DNA from: Burkholderiaceae bacterium
GTDB taxonomy: Bacteria > Pseudomonadota > Gammaproteobacteria > Burkholderiales > Burkholderiaceae
Length of the DNA: 64,000 nucleotides
NCBI GenBank assembly: GCA_947452535.1
Contig: CANGCM010000004.1
Location: forward strand, 1-64,000
Reading direction: 5' to 3'
Positions 1 to 9,946 of this stretch are shown piece after piece (the first letter of the stretch is position 1; each line of letters begins with the position of its first letter). A program made the translations under genes and the position numbers. The notes below the pieces were generated by a model. That model was given only the letters and a program-made list of their open reading frames with translations, had not been told where the DNA came from and made no database searches.

Positions 1-269
1 CTTAATCCAGATCCTCTTTATTAATTGCCTTTCGCCTCTTCAAAAGAGTTAACTAGAGCAATTACGTTTTAAAAAATAGGAGTAATGAGGCTTTTAGTTA
101 ACTTTGGAGCAACGAGGCGTTAGTTTTTTTTCCAAAAATCCTTTGGCTTTTAAAACCAAAGAGAGATCTAGGATTTCTTGTGATTACTTTAAATTAGTCA
201 CGCAAATACTCATACGCCGATAATGAGGCGACGTAAGCTCTTGAAATCCTAATTTTTCTTTGGATGTCT

Positions 270-317
270 GCCCTCATGATCCTTTGGTCCCAGGCTCAAG
301 TCCTGGTAGGCTCACCA
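270..317 (+). pseudogene. Degenerate 3' half of a tRNA, tRNA-Ile(CAU)-like
   Basis: CTCATGATCCTTTGGTCCCAGGCTCAAGTCCTGGTAGGCTCACCA: CAT in anticodon-loop position, T-arm CCAGG-CTCAAGT-CCTGG, acceptor 3' strand and CCA end. No D-arm or 5' acceptor strand upstream. Confidence 0.55.
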
Positions 318-619
318 ATGAAATCAAAGACTTAGGGGAAAATTCCTAAGCTGCTTTTCTTTCTATGCCACTAAATGTTTAAGTAATCCCCACATATTTT
401 TAGCGAGGCTCCAAAGGTGGATATTGAGTTCATTAATCGTCCTCATGAACCTTGTTTTGGGGTGGGTGAGGGGGTACTGGTCCGGTTGCTAACACAATGG
501 GGGTTCGAGTTTGTCACCTACCTATGACTAAAGAAAATGTCATCGCAGCCATGGGTTAGTAATCAATATCCGATGGCTGCGTTATTTGCCGTGCGCAGGC
601 ATAACCAATACAGAAGGGT

Positions 620-1255
620 TTAATCAATCCAAGTGATAAAGCTATCTTTGGGTCGCCTCACCTTTTTAAGCTTCACCAGCCAATCTTCATCGGCTTTTCT
701 GTATCCCAAGGGAAGCAGAAGAACGCTACGTAAGTTCTTTTCTTTTAAATTGAGGATCTGATCAACGGCTAAAGGGTTAAAGCCTTCCATGGGGGTGCAA
801 TCTACTTCTTCTTCGGCAGCAGCAATTAAAGCAGTACCAAGTCCGATGTAAGCCTGTTTAGTGGCATGGACGAAATTAATCTCAGGGCCTCTTGGGGGAT
901 AGCCTTCAAGTAGTTTTTGACGATATACCTCGCGATCTTTGAGAACCACATTACGAATCTCATTGGTCAAATCAAAAGCCCTATTAATGCGATCAGCGGT
1001 GTAGTCATCCCAAGCAGCAAATACTAATAAGTGGGAACAATCCGTCACTGGAGATTGGTTATTGGCAGCAGGTTTTATTTTTTCACGAAGCGCTTTATTA
1101 GTGATGACCAACAACTCATAAGGCTGCAGTCCGCTTGAGCTGGCAGTTAGTCTTACGGCCTCTAAAATTCGGTCAACTTTGTCTTGCGGGACAACTTTAC
1201 TGGGGTCCATCTTTTTAGTGGCATAGCGCCACTGTAATTTATCTATGAGACTCAT
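620..1255 (-). CDS. Nitroreductase-family NAD(P)H-dependent oxidoreductase
   Basis: ORF with nitroreductase N-terminus (RYATKKMD..., RLTASSSGLQPYELLVI) and C-terminal LLLPLGYRKADE. Confidence 0.88.
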   Translation of the reverse strand: MSLIDKLQWRYATKKMDPSKVVPQDKVDRILEAVRLTASSSGLQPYELLVITNKALREKIKPAANNQSPVTDCSHLLVFAAWDDYTADRINRAFDLTNEIRNVVLKDREVYRQKLLEGYPPRGPEINFVHATKQAYIGLGTALIAAAEEEVDCTPMEGFNPLAVDQILNLKEKNLRSVLLLPLGYRKADEDWLVKLKKVRRPKDSFITWID

Positions 1256-1312
1256 AAATCTTCCTTAAAATATGGTTTGTCTTGTTATCGTTACTATCAG
1301 AGCATCTTTGGG

Positions 1313-2482
1313 TTAGATGCCCTCAACAGAGCCACCCAAGCGCCTGCTAATCCAATCCGTCATATAGTCCACAACCATCGTGCTATTGTCGGCACCGCAG
1401 TGCTCGGCACCACCATCAAACAGCGAAAAAACCTTCAATTCTTTATCGGGGCTATTAATGGCCGCGGCAATCGTTTTTTCTGCATGCCATAAAGGAATTT
1501 GACGATCGTTCTCACCATGCACCACCAGTAACGGACATTTAATTTGATGTGCAATGGGCTCCAAAGTCATTTGCTTTACAACTTCCATTGTTTTTTCAAA
1601 AGTGTCCTGACCAAATACCCAATTAACATGCTCTGCATAACCTGGAACAGAGGGCTCTCCCTGCCCATTTAGTCGTCCCTGCACCGCATGACCGTAATCG
1701 AAGATCGCCCCCCAGGCTACGCAGCATTTAAAGCGGGGTTCAAATGCTGCAGCCCTCGGTGCGTAATAGCCGCCAAGGCTCAAAGCCATGATCCCAATTC
1801 TATTAGGGTCGACATCTGATCTGGTTTCTAAATAATCCACACAAGCAGATGCAGACCGTTCAGTATCGGGCCCGCTGGTTAAGTTCTGTAGGCGCAAGGC
1901 AGCCCCAATACCGGGGTGATCAACAATCAAAGCAGAAACGCCGCGTCTTTTCAATTCATCAGCGATGGCTGAATAGACGATCTCTTTGGTCAAGTCGAGT
2001 CCATTAAAGTGCACCATACAAGGTGTCTTTTCAGAGCCTGGCGCCTTCATAAATATAGCTGGTAAGTAGGTCCCCTCATATGGAACTTGGACATACTCAA
2101 TGGGCTCCTTACGAAACCGCAGTCCCTTTTCGTAGGCAGCTATTCCCTTTTTGTAAGCTACCAGTCGCCTTGGATCCTTATGACTCGGCATTCTTTCCGC
2201 TAATTGAAAATATAGCCCTACTCTTAGATATTTACGCCCAGCTGATAGCAAGTTGCCAGCTGCTTCATCTACTTGGGCTAAGCGCTCAACCCGCTCAGCC
2301 ATTTTGACCCAACTTTCAAACCAAGCATTTTGCGCTGTAACGTCGCCACCTAAAGCCTTGATTCCCGCATACTCTTTTAATGAGCGGCAGGCTTCATCGA
2401 CCTCAGCAATCTGACCGCCACGATTTAAGGCCGACATCACCGCTAAACTCCAGGTGTAATTATTCGGAAAATATTCAAACAT
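1313..2482 (-). CDS. Alpha/beta hydrolase, 2,6-dihydroxypseudooxynicotine hydrolase-like
   Basis: Helical N-terminal domain plus hydrolase core (IMALSLGGYYAPRAA, LLVVHGENDRQIP, GAEHCG). Paralogous to 26132-27304. Confidence 0.85.
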   Translation of the reverse strand: MFEYFPNNYTWSLAVMSALNRGGQIAEVDEACRSLKEYAGIKALGGDVTAQNAWFESWVKMAERVERLAQVDEAAGNLLSAGRKYLRVGLYFQLAERMPSHKDPRRLVAYKKGIAAYEKGLRFRKEPIEYVQVPYEGTYLPAIFMKAPGSEKTPCMVHFNGLDLTKEIVYSAIADELKRRGVSALIVDHPGIGAALRLQNLTSGPDTERSASACVDYLETRSDVDPNRIGIMALSLGGYYAPRAAAFEPRFKCCVAWGAIFDYGHAVQGRLNGQGEPSVPGYAEHVNWVFGQDTFEKTMEVVKQMTLEPIAHQIKCPLLVVHGENDRQIPLWHAEKTIAAAINSPDKELKVFSLFDGGAEHCGADNSTMVVDYMTDWISRRLGGSVEGI

Positions 2483-2520
2483 TTGCGTCCCCCGTTAAAA
2501 ATGGATGTGATCTATTTCAC

Positions 2521-3522
2521 TTACTGCTTAGCTACTTTGGCAATCTTAAAAAGGCTATCCTGATAAGCAATATCTTCTCGAATAAATTGAGCAAAATCTT
2601 TTGGGGATGATCCTACTGATATCAATCCAATCTCATTAAAATGAGCCTTAATATCTGGCATCTTTAAAATCTGCTGAGTAGCTTGTTGGACTCGATCCAC
2701 TCGATCTGCGGGCGTTCCAGCTGGGTACCATAGGCCATACCACCCAAAGATTTTTTCCATCTCCTTAAAGCCAAACTCTGAAAACGTCGCCACATCTGGC
2801 AAGGCGGGGGATCGGATGCTACTCGAAATAGCGATCGGTAAAATTCTTTTCTCCTTCATTACCTGAATGGAGCCGACAGTGGAGACAAAAGTCATATCCA
2901 CTTGACCTGCTAAAACATCTGTTAAGGCTGGTCCGCCCCCTTTATATGGAACATGGGCAATCTGAATACTAGCTGAATGATTGAATAATTCACCGGCAAG
3001 GTGAGTTAAGTTTCCCTCCCCGCCTGATGAATAATTGAGTTGCCCAGGTTTAGATTTTGCTAAGGCAATTAATTCCTTCAGTGATTTCGCTGGAACGGCA
3101 TCATTCAACACCAATACCAAGCCGTAACTTCTGCCGAGTTGTGTTACTGGTGAAAAATCTTTTATTGGATCAAACGGAAGCTTTTTATATAAAGCGGAGT
3201 TGGCTGTAAAAGACCCTGTCATGAATAACATCGTATATCCATCGGGCGCTGATTTTGCTACTAGATCGGCGCCAATAATGCCGTTTGCTCCAGCGCGATT
3301 TTCAACAATCACTGGCGTGCCCAAGATGTCGGTTAGTTTTTGCCCAAATTTTCTTGCTAAAGAATCTAAAGGACCCCCAGCGGGAAAAGGAATAATCATT
3401 TTAATTGGCCGAGTGGGCCATTTCTCCGAAGGGGTGCTTTGTGAAAGTGCCAAAGAGGAGCTTGTCAGGACAAGAGCCATCAGCAAAGCGCGAGTAAAAG
3501 AATTCCGAGAAATCATATACAA
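2521..3522 (-). CDS. Bug/TctC-family tripartite tricarboxylate transporter substrate-binding protein (1)
   Basis: Signal peptide; WPTRPIKMIIPFPAGGPLDSLAR, APDGYTMLF, HVPYKGGGPALTDVLAGQVDM. Confidence 0.95.
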   Translation of the reverse strand: MYMISRNSFTRALLMALVLTSSSLALSQSTPSEKWPTRPIKMIIPFPAGGPLDSLARKFGQKLTDILGTPVIVENRAGANGIIGADLVAKSAPDGYTMLFMTGSFTANSALYKKLPFDPIKDFSPVTQLGRSYGLVLVLNDAVPAKSLKELIALAKSKPGQLNYSSGGEGNLTHLAGELFNHSASIQIAHVPYKGGGPALTDVLAGQVDMTFVSTVGSIQVMKEKRILPIAISSSIRSPALPDVATFSEFGFKEMEKIFGWYGLWYPAGTPADRVDRVQQATQQILKMPDIKAHFNEIGLISVGSSPKDFAQFIREDIAYQDSLFKIAKVAKQ

Positions 3523-3913
3523 AAGTGTCTTTCCTTTGTGGCATCAGTGCAGGGGATTATTCAACCTAGAAAATCAGTCTACCAAATCTTCAATCGCATT
3601 GGGACCTTAATGAACCTCTGTTTTTGGCAATAACAAAAAGAACCTCTCTATAGTAAAAAGTTATAAACAATCGAAAATTTTGCGTTGAATTCTATTGCGC
3701 AATCCTCCATTGCGAGCCAAGGAGATTAGATCATTGAAAGTCATATCAGGATAAACCCCATGATTAGCACATGTTAGGCTCAATTTCCTTGACCTGCCAT
3801 TCTGCAGTATTAGAATAAAAATCAGTAGCTCGCAAAATTCTAGACGAGCATATTCTCGAGACAAGTCATGCTATTTAATTTCATATAAAAAATAAGACTC
3901 ACCGGAGACAATC

Positions 3914-5374
3914 ATGTTATCAATCACCGTTCGCTTTTTTTGTATTCTATTTGCTTTCATGGCCTATGGCGGCATGGCGCATGCAGCCGATGGTTCAAAG
4001 CCCGAAGCAAAAAACATGAGGCTTGTAGGTTACAGCGATCTTCAGGGTAGAACAGCATATCAGCCTACGATTCAAAAACAAGGTGATCGCTGGATTGCTT
4101 ATATTGGTCATCATGGCGACTATCGACTAAATTCCCAAAGTGGAAAAATGGAAAATAATGGCACGTCTATTATTGATGTAACGGATCCAAAAAAACCAAA
4201 GCTGTTAAAACATATTCCGGGGGAAGAGGGTAAGGCGGAACAAGGTGGAGCGCAGATGGTGCGGATCTGTTCTGGTGCAAGCTTACCCAAAGCAGACAAG
4301 AATAAATTCTATATGTTGCGCGTATTTGGTAACCAAGCCCATGAAATGTGGGATGTAAGCGAACCAGAAAATCCTAGCTTAATCACTACCATCGTAAAAG
4401 GTTTAAAAGGGACGCATAAGAATTTTTGGGAATGTGACACAGGTATAGCCTATTTAGTATCGGGAAATCCACAGTGGCGGACAAACCGCATGACCCAAAT
4501 TTATGATCTTTCTGACCCCACTAAACCTGTATTCATCAGAGACTTCGGACTTGCTGGTCAGCAGCCTGGCGCCGGCGGAGCAGTACCAATCTCATTACAT
4601 GGTCCAATCTCAACCGGCCCGAAAGGCAATCGAGTGTATTTTGGATATGGGACCAATACAGATGGAGTGTTGCAGATCGTAGATCGTGAAAAATTACTCA
4701 ATGGTCCTAAGGAGCCAACGCCTGAGAATTTAGCATATCCCCAAGTTTCTCGTTTAGAGCTGCCGCCAATGCATGGCGCACATACTACGCTGCCATTAAT
4801 GAATATGGATTTTCCAGCGTTTAAGAATAACTTGCTAGGCAACAAAGGCGATATCTTAGTTGTAACGAATGAGGCGATTCAAAAAGAATGTTTAGAAGGG
4901 CGTCAAATGATTTGGTTTCTTGACATTACAGCTGAAACTAAACCATTTGGTATTTCTAACTGGGCTGTCCCCGATATGCCTGGCAACTGGTGTAAGCGTG
5001 GGGGGCGACACGGCAGCCACTCATCCAATGAAAATATGGCTGAAGTTTATGCTAAGAAAATCATGTTTTTTGCTTACTTTAATGCGGGTGTGAGGGCATT
5101 AGATATTCGGGATCCATTTGCTCCGAAGGAGATTGCTTACTATATTCCTGCGATGAACGAGAATACTGTTGTGCTGGAAACTCCTGGAGGAATAGCGGGC
5201 TCTAAATTACCCTATACAAAAGCCGCTACAACAAAAGCCATTCAGACGAATAACGTTGAGGTTGATGAACGTGGCTATATTTATATAGTAGACCGAGCTA
5301 ATACTGGTATGCATATTTTAGAGTTGACTGGAGATGCTCGTAAAATTGCCAACTGGAATGCGGCCATCAAGTAA
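3914..5374 (+). CDS. Secreted LVIVD-repeat beta-propeller protein
   Basis: Signal peptide (MAYGGMAHAADG); repeats such as TSIIDVTDPKKPKLL, EMWDVSEPENPSLI, IYDLSDPTKPVFI, ALDIRDPFAPKEI. Confidence 0.8.
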   Translation: MLSITVRFFCILFAFMAYGGMAHAADGSKPEAKNMRLVGYSDLQGRTAYQPTIQKQGDRWIAYIGHHGDYRLNSQSGKMENNGTSIIDVTDPKKPKLLKHIPGEEGKAEQGGAQMVRICSGASLPKADKNKFYMLRVFGNQAHEMWDVSEPENPSLITTIVKGLKGTHKNFWECDTGIAYLVSGNPQWRTNRMTQIYDLSDPTKPVFIRDFGLAGQQPGAGGAVPISLHGPISTGPKGNRVYFGYGTNTDGVLQIVDREKLLNGPKEPTPENLAYPQVSRLELPPMHGAHTTLPLMNMDFPAFKNNLLGNKGDILVVTNEAIQKECLEGRQMIWFLDITAETKPFGISNWAVPDMPGNWCKRGGRHGSHSSNENMAEVYAKKIMFFAYFNAGVRALDIRDPFAPKEIAYYIPAMNENTVVLETPGGIAGSKLPYTKAATTKAIQTNNVEVDERGYIYIVDRANTGMHILELTGDARKIANWNAAIK

Positions 5375-5748
5375 TGAGGGGTAGATCATTTCCCTCTTTA
5401 CTAATTGGAGGCCTCATTATTCTGGTGGCATCATTTACTCAAGCGGCCCAGGAAAAAGTATTCATGATTGAGTTGCTTGATGGCAAGATGCTTGGCCCAA
5501 AGACAATGCAGGTCAAGCGCTATGATACGGTTCGCTGGAAGGTAAAAAGTAACGAAGCGGGCGAATTACATATGCATGCTTATCATATTGAAATTCCAGT
5601 CAGTTCTTCCAAAGTTTCTGAGTATTCCTTTAAGGCGCAGGCAAGCGGTAGATTTCAGTTGGAGTGGCATCCCGCGGTAAAAAGCGGCTCTAGTTATAGA
5701 GCTGCGCACCAGGAACCATTAGCACTTCTCGAGGTTTATCCCCAATAG
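5374..5748 (+). CDS. Secreted cupredoxin-like domain protein lacking the expected Cys ligand
   Basis: Signal peptide; ...DTVRWKVKSNEAGELHMHAYHIEI...GRFQLEWHP. Start overlaps the previous stop (TAATG). Confidence 0.55.
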   Translation: MRGRSFPSLLIGGLIILVASFTQAAQEKVFMIELLDGKMLGPKTMQVKRYDTVRWKVKSNEAGELHMHAYHIEIPVSSSKVSEYSFKAQASGRFQLEWHPAVKSGSSYRAAHQEPLALLEVYPQ

Positions 5749-5757
5749 ATTGCCGCA

Positions 5758-7194
5758 TTGAAGTTATCTAGCGCCCTACAGAAAATGATTGGTGCACTAT
5801 CTCTCATAGGGCTGATTGTGTTGCCACGTGCTTCCTTTGCACATGCTTTTGATGAGCGATACGACCTGCCTATTCCCTTGAGTTTTTTTATCTGCGGAGC
5901 AATTCTGATTGTTTTGTTTACTTATCTGCTTGCTATTCTTTTTGTTAAGGAAGACCAAAAGCTCAAGCAATGGATTTCTGGATCTCATACTACGGATTCA
6001 CTGCTTTTTCATATCCCACTAATATTACAAGCTCTAGTAAATGCACTCGTTATTTTCAGTTTGTGTTTTATTATCCTCCTGTCATTTTTCGGGCCGAGTA
6101 ATCCTCTGATGAATATGGCCTCCCACTTTATTTGGGTTAATTGGTGGGTTGGCGTACCACTACTCTTTGCAATGTTCGGGTCGATGATGCATGGCATTGA
6201 TCCTTTTCAGGCTATTGCCACCCTGTGTAAGACGGAATTAAGGGTGAATCTTTCTAGATCCTTAATAAATCTAATGGCTGCTCTAGGCAGATGGCCTGCA
6301 GTTATCGGTTTACTTTATTGGTGCTGGATTGAGGTGGTATACCCCAATGCGGCTTTACCGAAATATCTAGGTGTGTTGGTGACTATGTGGCTTATCTCAG
6401 GAATCATTGGGAGAATGATTTTGGGCAATCAAGGGTGGAATGAAAATTGGGATTTTTTTAGAATTTATTTTTCTTATTTTGGGAATATTTCACCCTTATA
6501 CCGCTTTAAAGGCTCGGTATATATAGGTAAGCCATTTGTTCGTTTGATTCAAGATGCAAGGCCTTATCCAGGAAATGTTGCATTTGTTATTGCCATGCTT
6601 TCCACCGTTCTATTTGATGGCCTTCATAGCAGTCCAGTGTGGCTAGGATTTCAAACACTCTTTGAAGGTCGGTTTGATAATAATGGCTACTTTCTTGGAT
6701 TTTTGGGGGTCCTTCTAGTTTGGGCTTTTTTTTATTTTGTCTTTTTGGGAGCTTGCTTATTGGTGCCCCAAAATTCTCATGCAAAAATAGGAGGTAGACT
6801 TTCAAATGCGATGTATATTGCTGAAATATTTGCGCCAACACTTATTCCTATTGCCCTTGCTTACCATATAGCCCATAACTTCTCTAGCCTCATTATTCAG
6901 GGCCAAAATATCTTCATTCTCTCTTCGGATCCTCTGAATCAGGGTTGGAATTTATTCGGCACCGCCAATTTTTATCCAAACATTTCAATATTGGATGCAA
7001 AAACAGTTTGGTATGTTGCCTTAATTTCTATTGTGATTGGTCATGTGGTTTCAATTTTTCTAACTCACTTGGTAGCTATAAAAGAGTTTAAAAATTCAGC
7101 GATAGCAGGTAAGGCAGTCCTTCCATTAACCATATTGATGATTCTATTTACAGCAGTAAGCTTAATGATTCTAGCCGAGCCACTCGTTAGCTAA
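5758..7194 (+). CDS. Polytopic membrane protein, resembles proteins annotated as fenitrothion-hydrolase-like
   Basis: TTG start; N-terminal HAFDERYDLPIPLSFF followed by many hydrophobic segments. Family recalled from memory, not searched. Confidence 0.55.
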   Translation: MKLSSALQKMIGALSLIGLIVLPRASFAHAFDERYDLPIPLSFFICGAILIVLFTYLLAILFVKEDQKLKQWISGSHTTDSLLFHIPLILQALVNALVIFSLCFIILLSFFGPSNPLMNMASHFIWVNWWVGVPLLFAMFGSMMHGIDPFQAIATLCKTELRVNLSRSLINLMAALGRWPAVIGLLYWCWIEVVYPNAALPKYLGVLVTMWLISGIIGRMILGNQGWNENWDFFRIYFSYFGNISPLYRFKGSVYIGKPFVRLIQDARPYPGNVAFVIAMLSTVLFDGLHSSPVWLGFQTLFEGRFDNNGYFLGFLGVLLVWAFFYFVFLGACLLVPQNSHAKIGGRLSNAMYIAEIFAPTLIPIALAYHIAHNFSSLIIQGQNIFILSSDPLNQGWNLFGTANFYPNISILDAKTVWYVALISIVIGHVVSIFLTHLVAIKEFKNSAIAGKAVLPLTILMILFTAVSLMILAEPLVS

Positions 7195-7356
7195 CTCATG
7201 GGTAGTAAGTATTGCTAAGTTCGCTTAGCTATCCTAAACCCCCTATGAAATCCTCTATTGACTCAATAGCTAGATCATCTAATCAATAACCAATGATTCA
7301 TATTCAAGTAAACGTTCATTTAGTATCATTTGGAAATACAAATTTAAGGGGGTTCC

Positions 7357-9060
7357 ATGGCTCAAATGACTGGATCACGTCTCTTTGCGGAGATGCTTCG
7401 TGATTACGAGGTAAGCCACGTTTTTTATATTCCAGCAATTATGTTGGGTGCGATAGCTGAGATGGAAGCAATGGGAATCAAGAGAATCATGACCCATGGT
7501 GAAAAATCTGCGGCATATATGGCAGATGGTTATGCTCGGGCGAGTCGCAAACCTGGTATTTGCATGTCTCAACAAATCGGAGGATCAAATCTCGCTGCAG
7601 GTTTACGAGATGCTTATATGGCATCCGCTCCTTTGATTGCAATTACAGGCGGACCACCTACTCATGCACATTATAAAAATGGTTATCAAGAAGTAGAGGA
7701 TATGAGCCAATTTGATAGCGTGACTAAATTTAATGCTCGTGTTGAGGATATCTCGAGGATTCCTGATTTACTTCGTCAAGCCTTTCGTGAAGCGACTAGC
7801 GGCTCTCCTGGCCCAGTGCATCTGGAGATTCGAGGGCCACATGGTCAGATTGCGAATGCACAAGCAAACCTCAATTCTTTAGTTGAGAAGCGCTACGTTA
7901 AAACACCGCCTTTTAGGCCCATGGCTGATCAAGCCGAAATCAAGCAAGTTCTAGCTTTTATTAAACAGTATAAAAAACCGATTATTGTTGCCGGCGGGGG
8001 TGTCATTGCATCCGGGGCAAGCGATGAACTCATTGCATTTGCTGAGATCATGCAAATCCCAGTAGCAACGTCTCTGAATGGCAAGGCTACCATTCCAGAT
8101 AGTCACCCCCTTGCGGTTGGTGTTGTGGGTTCATACTCCAGAGAGTGTGCTAATCGGGCGGTATGTGAAGCTGATGTTGTTTTCTTTATCGGTAGTAAAA
8201 CTGGTGGACAAACTACCGTTGATTGGGAGGTTCCTCAGACAGGGACTGCCGTGATTCAGCTGGATATTAATCCGGTTGAATTGGGTAGAAATTATCCTAA
8301 TTCAATCTCCCTAAATGGTGATGCTAAGGCTATTCTTCAGCAGCTAACATCAGCTGCACAGAATGAAATCAGGCCTGATTTCAGCTCATGGCTTAGTCAT
8401 ACACAAGAATTGGTGCGCCAATGGCGTGAACACTTTAGCTCATACTTAAATTCAAATGCTGTTCCCATTCGGCCTGAGCGTATTTGCCAGGAGATATCGA
8501 ATATGCTGCCTGAAAATGGTGTGGTGGTATCGGATACAGGGCACTCGGGAATGTGGACGGGTGCAATGATTCAGTTAAATCATCCGGGGCAATCTTATGT
8601 GAGATGTGCGGGTTCAATGGGGTGGGGATTTCCGGGTGCTATGGGTGTTAAATGTGCACTCCCTGACCAGGCAGTAGTGTGTTTTACCGGTGATGGAGCC
8701 TTTTACTACCATATCGCTGAACTAGAAACCGCTGCGCGATTTAATATTAATTTAGTTGTTGTTGTAAATAATAATGGCGCCCTAAATCAAGAGATTCCGT
8801 TATGGGATAGTGCCTACGGTAGTAAGGAAGCTGCAGCTAAAGCCGACCCCAACCCCTTGTGGAAATTTGAGCCAATCAATTTTGCTGAGTTAGCTGAGTC
8901 ATTAGGTTGCGTTGGCATTCGCGTGACCGATCCAAATGAACTTCAGGCTGCCCTGAAAAAAGCTTTTTCTTTAAACGCGCCAGTAGTCATTGATGTTGTT
9001 AGTGATATCAATGCATTTGCTAAAAAGGCCTGGACTCCAAAGGACACTTATGGATATTGA
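7357..9060 (+). CDS. ThDP-dependent enzyme, acetolactate synthase/IlvB-like
   Basis: HGEKSAAYMADGYAR (catalytic Glu region), GDGAFYYHIAELETAARFNINLVVVVNNNG (ThDP motif). Confidence 0.92.
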   Translation: MAQMTGSRLFAEMLRDYEVSHVFYIPAIMLGAIAEMEAMGIKRIMTHGEKSAAYMADGYARASRKPGICMSQQIGGSNLAAGLRDAYMASAPLIAITGGPPTHAHYKNGYQEVEDMSQFDSVTKFNARVEDISRIPDLLRQAFREATSGSPGPVHLEIRGPHGQIANAQANLNSLVEKRYVKTPPFRPMADQAEIKQVLAFIKQYKKPIIVAGGGVIASGASDELIAFAEIMQIPVATSLNGKATIPDSHPLAVGVVGSYSRECANRAVCEADVVFFIGSKTGGQTTVDWEVPQTGTAVIQLDINPVELGRNYPNSISLNGDAKAILQQLTSAAQNEIRPDFSSWLSHTQELVRQWREHFSSYLNSNAVPIRPERICQEISNMLPENGVVVSDTGHSGMWTGAMIQLNHPGQSYVRCAGSMGWGFPGAMGVKCALPDQAVVCFTGDGAFYYHIAELETAARFNINLVVVVNNNGALNQEIPLWDSAYGSKEAAAKADPNPLWKFEPINFAELAESLGCVGIRVTDPNELQAALKKAFSLNAPVVIDVVSDINAFAKKAWTPKDTYGY

Positions 9061-9943
9061 ATCTTATGCACCAGAGTTTCTAGATATTATTGACCCGCAT
9101 CCTCCCTTGATCAATATTGCACAAGGGTTCACCTTTGCCGAGGGGCCTGTCTGGGACAAACGAACTCAACAACTTTTCTTTGTTGACATTATTGGTAGCA
9201 AGGTATGGAAGTGGAAGCCTGGCGTTGGCAAAGAAACTATTTTGGATCCTTCTGGTCATATGAATGGTATGACTTTTGATCATCAGGGTCGATTGTTAGT
9301 TGCTGGATGGTGTAACCGATCAATCTTAAGATTTGAGCAGGATGGAAGCATCTCTACGATCGCATCTCATTTTGACGGAAAAAAGTTGAATAGTCCAAAC
9401 GATATTGTGGTTGACTCAAAAGGCGCTACTTATTGGACTGACTCTGCTGGAGGTTTGGTAATCCCTGGCATGGTTGCAAATGATGTGCAGCGATATTTAG
9501 ATTTTCAGGGCGTTTATCGACTGTCACCTGATGGAAAAGACGTTGACTTGATTATCGGAGACTGCACATACCCTAATGGTTTGGCATTTTCACCCGACGA
9601 AAAATTACTTTATGTGAATGACACTCGGCTTGCTCAAATTCGTGTATTTGATGTCATGCAAGATGGTAGTGTGGGCCCAGGTAGAGTCTTTCATCAACTG
9701 TCTGGTGTGGAAGATGGGGTTGCAGATGGCATGAAGGTTGATAGTAAGGGCAATGTCTATTGCACCGGGCCTGGTGGGGTACATGTCATTAGTCCCGCTG
9801 GCAAATTACTAGGGCGCATGAGAATTCATGAGCACTGCACCAATATGGCATGGGGTGATGAGGATTGGAAGTCTCTCTATATCACTACCTTTAATAATAT
9901 TTATCGCACGCGTTTGAATGTCCCCGGCATTGAAACTTGGTAA
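9050..9943 (+). CDS. SMP-30/gluconolactonase-family protein
   Basis: FAEGPVWDKRTQQLFFVDI, SPNDIVVDSKGATYWTDS, YPNGLAFSPDEKLLYVNDT. Start re-assigned to ATG 9050 (overlaps upstream stop); track start 8990 lies inside the previous CDS. Confidence 0.9.
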   Translation: MDIESYAPEFLDIIDPHPPLINIAQGFTFAEGPVWDKRTQQLFFVDIIGSKVWKWKPGVGKETILDPSGHMNGMTFDHQGRLLVAGWCNRSILRFEQDGSISTIASHFDGKKLNSPNDIVVDSKGATYWTDSAGGLVIPGMVANDVQRYLDFQGVYRLSPDGKDVDLIIGDCTYPNGLAFSPDEKLLYVNDTRLAQIRVFDVMQDGSVGPGRVFHQLSGVEDGVADGMKVDSKGNVYCTGPGGVHVISPAGKLLGRMRIHEHCTNMAWGDEDWKSLYITTFNNIYRTRLNVPGIETW

Positions 9944-9946
9944 GGA

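Noticed and set aside
544-581. CGCAGCCAT...ATGGCTGCG dyad as a terminator for the nitroreductase gene
   Set aside because: Loop is 20 nt and no T-run follows on the minus strand; kept only as a dyad note.
3661-3864. 67-aa minus-strand ORF
   Set aside because: No recognisable family, no ribosome-binding site seen, AT-rich promoter-like region upstream of the LVIVD gene; probably non-coding.
7214-7229. GCTAAG-TTCG-CTTAGC hairpin after the membrane protein gene as a terminator
   Set aside because: Stable UUCG hairpin but followed by TATCCTAAAC rather than a T-run; not supportable as an intrinsic terminator.
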